Made by a program: the position numbers and the translations under genes
The notes under the pieces: generated by a model
What the model was told of the DNA's origin: nothing
Seen by the model: only the letters and a program-made list of their open reading frames with translations
Database searches by the model: none
In this document: in pieces, positions 58,519 to 64,000 of the stretch
Position numbering within the stretch: the first letter of the stretch is position 1
Layout: each line of letters begins with the position of its first letter
Source: Channallabes apus
Lineage: Eukaryota; Chordata; Actinopteri; Siluriformes; Clariidae
DNA: 64,000 nt
Direction: 5' to 3'
Assembly (NCBI GenBank): GCA_030522415.1
Contig: CM060118.1
Coordinates: 32,141,280 to 32,205,279 of the forward strand

Positions 58519-59125
58519 ATGCCTCTTTTCCACTGCATAGTACGGCACAGCACGGTTCAGTACAGCTCACTTCGGTTCGGCTCAGTTCGGCTCGGTTTGC
58601 GCTTCCACTGCAGTTTAGTACCGCTTTAGAGTGGGCGGGATTACTCACGTGTCGTTATAGTCGCGGCGCCGCTACTGCCGTGACATCATCGTAAACGCGC
58701 CACAAACAAACACACAACAATGGAGCATATCGACGGCATGGTGTTCTTCATTCTCGGCATGTGGATGTTTTTAACAGCGAGACGAAGGAGTTTGTTTCAA
58801 AAGAGGCTGATGGCAGCCAAAGAAATTTTTTGGTTAATACAAAAAGGTGCGTCCGATCCTTCTCTGGCTGTTTCTAAATATAGCGGTTCTGTTGTGTCTC
58901 GTGTCGCAAGTTCAGTGACGCAGTAATGGCGATTTTCTCCGGCCAATCAGTGACCAGCAGAGTTTACACGTCACGTTTTGGTAACGGTTCGGCGCGCTTG
59001 GAACCTCGGCTGAGGTGGTACTAAAAAAAGGCCCAGGTACCAGGTACTGTTCCCAGTGGAAAACCCCCCAAAAGTGAGTTGAACTGAACCGTGTCGTGCC
59101 GTACTATGCAGTGGAAAAGCGCCAT
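58519..59125 (+). mobile_element. TA-flanked inverted-repeat element (MITE), copy 2
   Basis: Same termini as 9131-9702 but in opposite orientation, TA on both sides (58517-58518, 59126-59127). The ends differ in the outer bases (ATGCCTC and GCGCCAT). It is 607 bp, slightly longer than copy 1. Confidence 0.78.
58720..58926 (+). other. short open frame inside MITE copy 2
   Basis: It is 68 codons, nearly identical to the frame at 9309-9506 for 51 residues, then different after a 1-base length change. One hydrophobic segment and a basic RRRSLFQKR stretch. Function unknown. Confidence 0.25.
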
Positions 59126-59554
59126 TAGTGTTCTTGCATAAACCATGTATTATTTGACACCACAGCCTGAGGGTGCTCAAGTTGTTTCTTCATATGACCA
59201 CAGTGTGGTCTTACAAACATGAATGTAACTTATCATAACTTTACTTGCCTAAATTAACAGCTTTTTTACCTTTTTGAATTCCTGGAAGATGATGGACTCA
59301 ATGTACAGTACAGTATGTACACTTTTTCTTGCCACCTTGTTAAATTATTTGCCATTCTAAATCTGAAGAAAGTCGATCTTTTTTATATTAATCTGAAAAG
59401 AAATTTTTAATGAAACATAATGTGGGATCCAGATTGTGCCAGTAAAACAGGGTTTTTGATTTGGTACCCAAGACAACGAAAATAACAACAACAACAAATG
59501 AAATCAGAACATTCTTTTTTTGGATTAACACCAATATTTTTATTTGGTTATTAA

Positions 59555-59730
59555 GGGGTCAGGGGTAGCTCAGTGGTTGAGGCATTGGACTACGGTTCAG
59601 AAGATCACAGGTTCAAACCCCATAACCACCAAGTTGCCACTGAGCAATGCCCTTAACCCTCAACTGCTCAGATGTGTAATGAAATAAAAAATACAAGTCG
59701 CTCTGGATAAGAGCGTCTGCTTAAATGTAA
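59555..59730 (+). mobile_element. tRNA-derived SINE
   Basis: The head GGGGTAGCTCAGTGGTTGAG with GGTTCAAACCCC, a CACTGAGCAATGCCCTTAAC body, and a 3' end GTCGCTCTGGATAAGAGCGT-CTGCTTAAATG, a frequent fish SINE tail. Not a functional tRNA. Confidence 0.85.
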
Positions 59731-59755
59731 GTTTTAAGACACAGAGGTGAGCCTT

Positions 59756-60121
59756 CTGTAATAGTTCCTGCAAGAACAGTATTGTCACGTGCACTTGCAA
59801 AATCCGTCCAGCACCATAATGAAACTGTCTCTCATGAAGGCCGTCCCAGGAGGACGAGACCAAAACCTACCTCTGCTGCAGACGAGAAGTTCATTTAGAG
59901 TTATCAGCCTGAAAAATGACCAATTAACAGCAGCTCAGATTAGAGGCGTTATGAAGTCTTTACAGAGCAGAAGTAGCAGAAACATCTCAATATCAACTGT
60001 TCAAAGGAGATTCATGCAGTTTTTGGACGCCTTCAGCGCATTCCTTTACAATGTAGAAAGAAATAAACATCAGGAACCATCATGGAGTTAGAAAGTGATC
60101 TAAAACTTTTGAACGGTAGTT
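59756..60121 (+). mobile_element. Tc1-like fragment
   Basis: Plus-strand scraps of a transposase N-terminus (KTYLCCRREVHLE-like after frameshifts; AGCAGCTCAGATTAGAGGCG, TCAACTGTTCAAAGGAGATT). It ends in CTAAAACTTTTGAACGGTAG, an eroded Tc1 terminal repeat. Confidence 0.65.
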
Positions 60122-60329
60122 GTATATCTCTGCAATAATGCACTTGGCACTGAACTTGATACTTGTTACCAAACATTACACATGTTCGCTAATGTGCAGA
60201 AAGATCAATACGAGACACTATGACAATAAAGGCAATATTGGAAGGATAGTGAAGATCACTTAAACACTTGGTCAAGTTGCATGATAGAAAGAATTAACAG
60301 TAAAAAAAAACACGCTTAAAGTAAAGCGC

Positions 60330-60610
60330 TTAAAGCGATGCACCATCAAGCCTCTGAAGGCAGTGTTATGATGTGGGGTTGTTTCAGTTGGCCACCTCCA
60401 GACTCAGAAACCTTATATGGCAATAACATGACATTAGTTAATGACCTGAATGCACTGAATAATTAGGGTATCACATCACTGGGGTTTTTCTGCCCTGACA
60501 GTATAGGCATATTCCAGGACTCAAAATGTGAAAGTGGGTTTTCGAGCGTATGAGGAATCATTTTCACACATGAACTGAACACCACATTTTGTGCTGTAAT
60601 CCAAAATAAA
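60330..60610 (+). mobile_element. Tc1-like transposase fragment
   Basis: The reading HHQASEGSVMMWGCFSW is the block between the first and second catalytic Asp in Tc1 transposases; NNMTLVNDLNALNN and a FQDSK second-Asp-like stretch follow. No ends were found. Confidence 0.6.
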
Positions 60611-60625
60611 GGTGACCGAAAGCAA

Positions 60626-63404
60626 TCTTATTTGTACATACTGTATATATCGGTACAATGATGGATCACAATAGGATTTTCGAGCTCTAAATATATATTT
60701 GTGTAAATTATTGCTGTAATGTGTACTTGAGTATTTTATGTATTTTTGATACAGAGTAGCAACTGAGTTGTATTCAAATTGTACAGAATAATGAAGTTCT
60801 TCTTGTAAGATATTATAAGAGAAAAGCGTACTGTAGGTATATCTGACACCATTATGTCACGCCACATACATCATATGTTTCTGACTGAACCGATTGCACT
60901 TGCAGGTAAAGCAGAAGATGTGTTTTTGTAATCCTTAGTATTTATGGTGAGAATGAAATGTGATTTATTTGGTTCTTTCCTCATGACAAAAAGCAATAAG
61001 CAGGTTTTATAACAATGTTCTTTTCTTCGTTGCCATGCTAATGGTAACAGCAAAACCTGATGGATTAAATGTTGAAGGTGCTTAAAAAGAATGATGAAAT
61101 ATCTTTTTACTTAAATCCTGCACTCCTTACACACACGCCACATACACTGTTTGCACATGTTTATTAACCTATATACCTTATCATTTAAATATAAGCAGGA
61201 AAAGATTAGCAGGGTTATTTGTCCACACAATACATAGCATGTAATCATGGTATTTGGTAACTTAGATCAAAAAAGCAGAATTGCAGAGACCGCCACTGTC
61301 ACAACATTACCTAAAGTCTACTAGGACAAAGGCATGAATAAAGAGAGTCTTACCCTATGAAGCATGTCTTCTATCCATGCATGTGATTCACCATCAGCTT
61401 TCCTGTAACTTCAAAGCTTTAGATTTGATCCTAATCACATCTTTTCAAAGAATGAACCGTGGTCTGGTCCCACCCTGATACTACTGTATGTATCTGGCAC
61501 AGGAAGTAAGAAACGAGCCCAGGAATAAACTGAAACTGGAGCCAACACTTCCTGCTGATAGAACTGTATCACTCACAGAGAAGATTAGAGAGCAGCCTCC
61601 CCACTATAACACTCTAGTGCTATTAGAGTGGATATTCTGTCCACTGCACAAGCTATAAGCCTTTGCTCGAATTCATCTATAATCATATTCATTAGTCAAT
61701 ACTTTCAGGAGCTATTCTTAAATGGCTTTTTATGATATTATAGATAGGTACAGCAGGAACACATATGAGTTTATGACTATAAAGATGGAGATATACTGAG
61801 CACCCCAGATTTCCTGGCATCGAGTAATGGAAATGGATTGTCGATGACCAAGGAGAAGTCTGAGGCTCCAGCAGCCCAGTATCTAATGCACAAGCCCAGT
61901 ACACGGTAAGGTACAGGAGGCGCAGGGTCTGGAGTCACCATACAGTGTCTGGAACCTCCAAGCTCCACATGCTACAGTACGTACCCCTAGAAGATGATCA
62001 TATCACTGGGATTTGTGACCTGGTGCACACGAGGAGACTAAGTAATGTCAATTTAATTTGATGTTTGTCTGTTTTGTACCATATCAGTCTCTTGTTTAGT
62101 GTCATATTAGTGTTTGTTTTGGCGATGAACCTGCTTGTAGAACCTGCTCAGTAGAAGCGTCAGACAAGGACCCCCATCCAGATCTGGCATGTGGCAACCT
62201 CTGATCAGAGTTTTTATGGATGACCAGACTGTCGTAACAAGATCAGTGCCAGAATTGCAATGACACAAGTGCTAGAAAGGATTATTATTTGGGGAAGAAT
62301 GAGTTATAAGCCAGTCAAATCTACAGTATGCTGTGCTGAGGACAGGAAGAGAAAAAACATGAAGGTGTCTGTGGATCTAGAGGGGTGATCCATTGTGTAG
62401 GAAAAGCAGTTTGGGGACACGCCAGGGGCTGATCACTCCTAGCTGGGTCACCCAGATGAGGGGGTTTGCTGATCTAACATCTGAAACACCCTATAACCCT
62501 GGAATCAATTGGAAAAGTCGTAACAAGTCTATGCTAGTGATGGAAATTATTGAGCATAATTACAGTACTAAGCACCAGGATAAAATATAGAAAGCACCTC
62601 TATGATCTAGACACTCATCATGAGCTCACTCATCTAAGGTAAGGTATTTTTGGCAAGGTTGGCATTGTTTTAATGGTGAACACAGAAATATGCACATTTT
62701 ATTGAATATAAAATCTAGATCAATGAGTTTCCCATCAGATGCAGTAAGTGAATTTGAAACCAATTCACAAATTGTTTTGTACTTACAAAAAAAAAGAAAA
62801 AAAGAAACTGACTGACAGTTTGCCAAGAGCAATGGAGCAAAATTGAACCACGATGCTACAAAAGTCTAATAGCTTAGAATTATTAGCCTTCTCAATGCTG
62901 AACCTCAAAAGATTAGAAATCTCAACACTGTAACTGACAATTTTATTTTAAAACATATTGATCTTTATTATTGTGACGATTATTATTATCAGACGTTTCT
63001 GTTTGTATTTATTTAAAAAATTATCAAAAAGATGCATTTTTATAATATTGTAATGGAAATATGTACTGAAATCTACTTTCTAAAATCTAAGTTTTTCCCC
63101 CTATTTCATTTGGCACACTCTGAAATTCATGAAATATTAATAACTGCCAGCGGATGGCTTAGTTGTGGATTTTCTTGGATTGATCAAATTAGTGCTAGTG
63201 CTGTTTATAATTGGCTTATTTCTTGAGTTTAGAAAAGGTAAACTAATTAAATAGAGTGTAAAAATCCAGAGATATAGATCAGATCCAAGCCTCTGATCCT
63301 ACTATTTAGACAGTGACACAATTTTCATATTTTTTGCAAATTTTTAAAATTTTACAGTCTCTCCATCTCACCCAAAGGTCTTGACAAACGCAAAAGAAGG
63401 GCTT
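60626..63404. other. anonymous DNA
   Basis: No exon, SINE or transposon is recognised. Short open frames lack motifs. Confidence 0.45.
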
Positions 63405-63743
63405 AAATCATTCATTCATTCATCTTCTATACCGCTTAATCCTGTGTTTAGGGTCGCGGGGGACCTGGAGCCTATCCCAGGAGACTTCGGGCACTAGGCG
63501 GGGTACACCCTGGACAGGGTGCCAATACATCGCAGGGCACACACACACATACACACTCACACACTACGGGCAATTTGGGAACGCCAATTAGCCTAACCTG
63601 CATATCTTTGGACTGTGGGAGGAAACCGGAGTACCCGGAGGAAACCCACCAAGCACGGGGAGAACATGCAAACTCCATGCACACAGAGACGGGAATCGAG
63701 CCTGGCCGGGGAATCGAACCTGGACCCTGGAGGTGCAAGGCGA
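63405..63743 (-). mobile_element. V-SINE lacking its 5' head
   Basis: The 3' tail is at the left ((TGAA)n, GGATTAAGCGGTATAGAAGA) and the body in the middle. The right end stops at GTCGCCTTGCACCTCC, so the first 20-25 bp of the tRNA-like head are missing. It has the same GGAATCGAGCC/GGGGAATCGAACC duplication as the copy at 40831-41188. Confidence 0.85.
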
Positions 63744-64000
63744 CACAATTTGTTCCACCAATTTAGGTCATCCTCTGAATACGGATGTACCGTTCACTGC
63801 ATATAATTTTACAAATATAATATTGCAACCTCTCCTGTTCAGACACAAAATATTTTTAAACAGTTAAATGGTTTCTCTTTCCCTCTGGTCTAATAATGGT
63901 GCGCTGGAGAAGCCATTAACCAGACTAGATCATCTGCTCCTGCCATCACCATATAGTTAGTTACTCTTTACTATATATGTACTGTATTCCTTACTTTGAA

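Overview
The window is vertebrate, and the content points to a teleost fish, probably an otophysan such as a catfish. It is AT-rich and intron-rich, with one clear multi-exon gene (delta-like 2, dlk2). The rest is mostly fish-type repeats: many Tc1/mariner copies, hAT elements with 8-bp target duplications, tRNA-derived SINEs of the V-SINE type, an L2-like LINE tail, a chromodomain-bearing Ty3/Gypsy retrotransposon, and long (TG)n and (GATA)n tracts. The catfish assignment is inference from repeat style, not from a search.

Layout: 1-10 kb is mostly anonymous sequence. It has a possible poly(A) site at the left edge, a hAT element at 4.6-5.5 kb carrying a nested old solo LTR, and a short TA-flanked inverted-repeat element at 9.1-9.7 kb. 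A CpG-rich block at about 10.7-11.2 kb with a leftward splice-donor-like site may be the promoter of a gene running off the left side. From 11.6 to 27 kb there are SINEs, a Tc1 element with an L2 tail inserted in it, two full-length but broken IR/DR-type Tc1 transposons in the same orientation (17.9-19.6 and 22.3-23.9 kb), and several Tc1 remnants.

At 27.74-32.75 kb lies a nearly complete minus-strand chromovirus (Ty3/Gypsy) with about 98%-identical 369-bp LTRs and a 5-bp target duplication (ATCCT). Its gag, protease, RT/RNase H, integrase and chromodomain regions are all recognisable. It is disabled by a gag frameshift, a stop codon before the RT core, a frameshift before the integrase and a chromodomain deletion. 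From 33 to 37 kb nothing is recognised. At 37.0-39.9 kb an old Tc1 element contains a 1.28-kb hAT element; SINEs and microsatellites follow to 46 kb.

The dlk2 gene (plus strand, coding 47,177-56,817) has five coding exons with consistent GT/AG junctions and phases. They give a 419-residue type I membrane protein with signal peptide, six EGF repeats, no DSL domain, one transmembrane segment and a 61-residue tail. Its introns hold hAT, Tc1 and SINE insertions. A 100-bp direct duplication flanks its last exon. Beyond 57 kb are a second copy of the TA-flanked element in opposite orientation, SINEs, Tc1 scraps and otherwise featureless DNA.

No rRNA, functional tRNA, CRISPR array, operon or bacterial feature is seen. 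The most interesting signal is in the retrotransposon: an 11-nt primer-binding site next to the 5' LTR is complementary to the predicted 5' end of its own transcript, as in Tf1-type self-priming.
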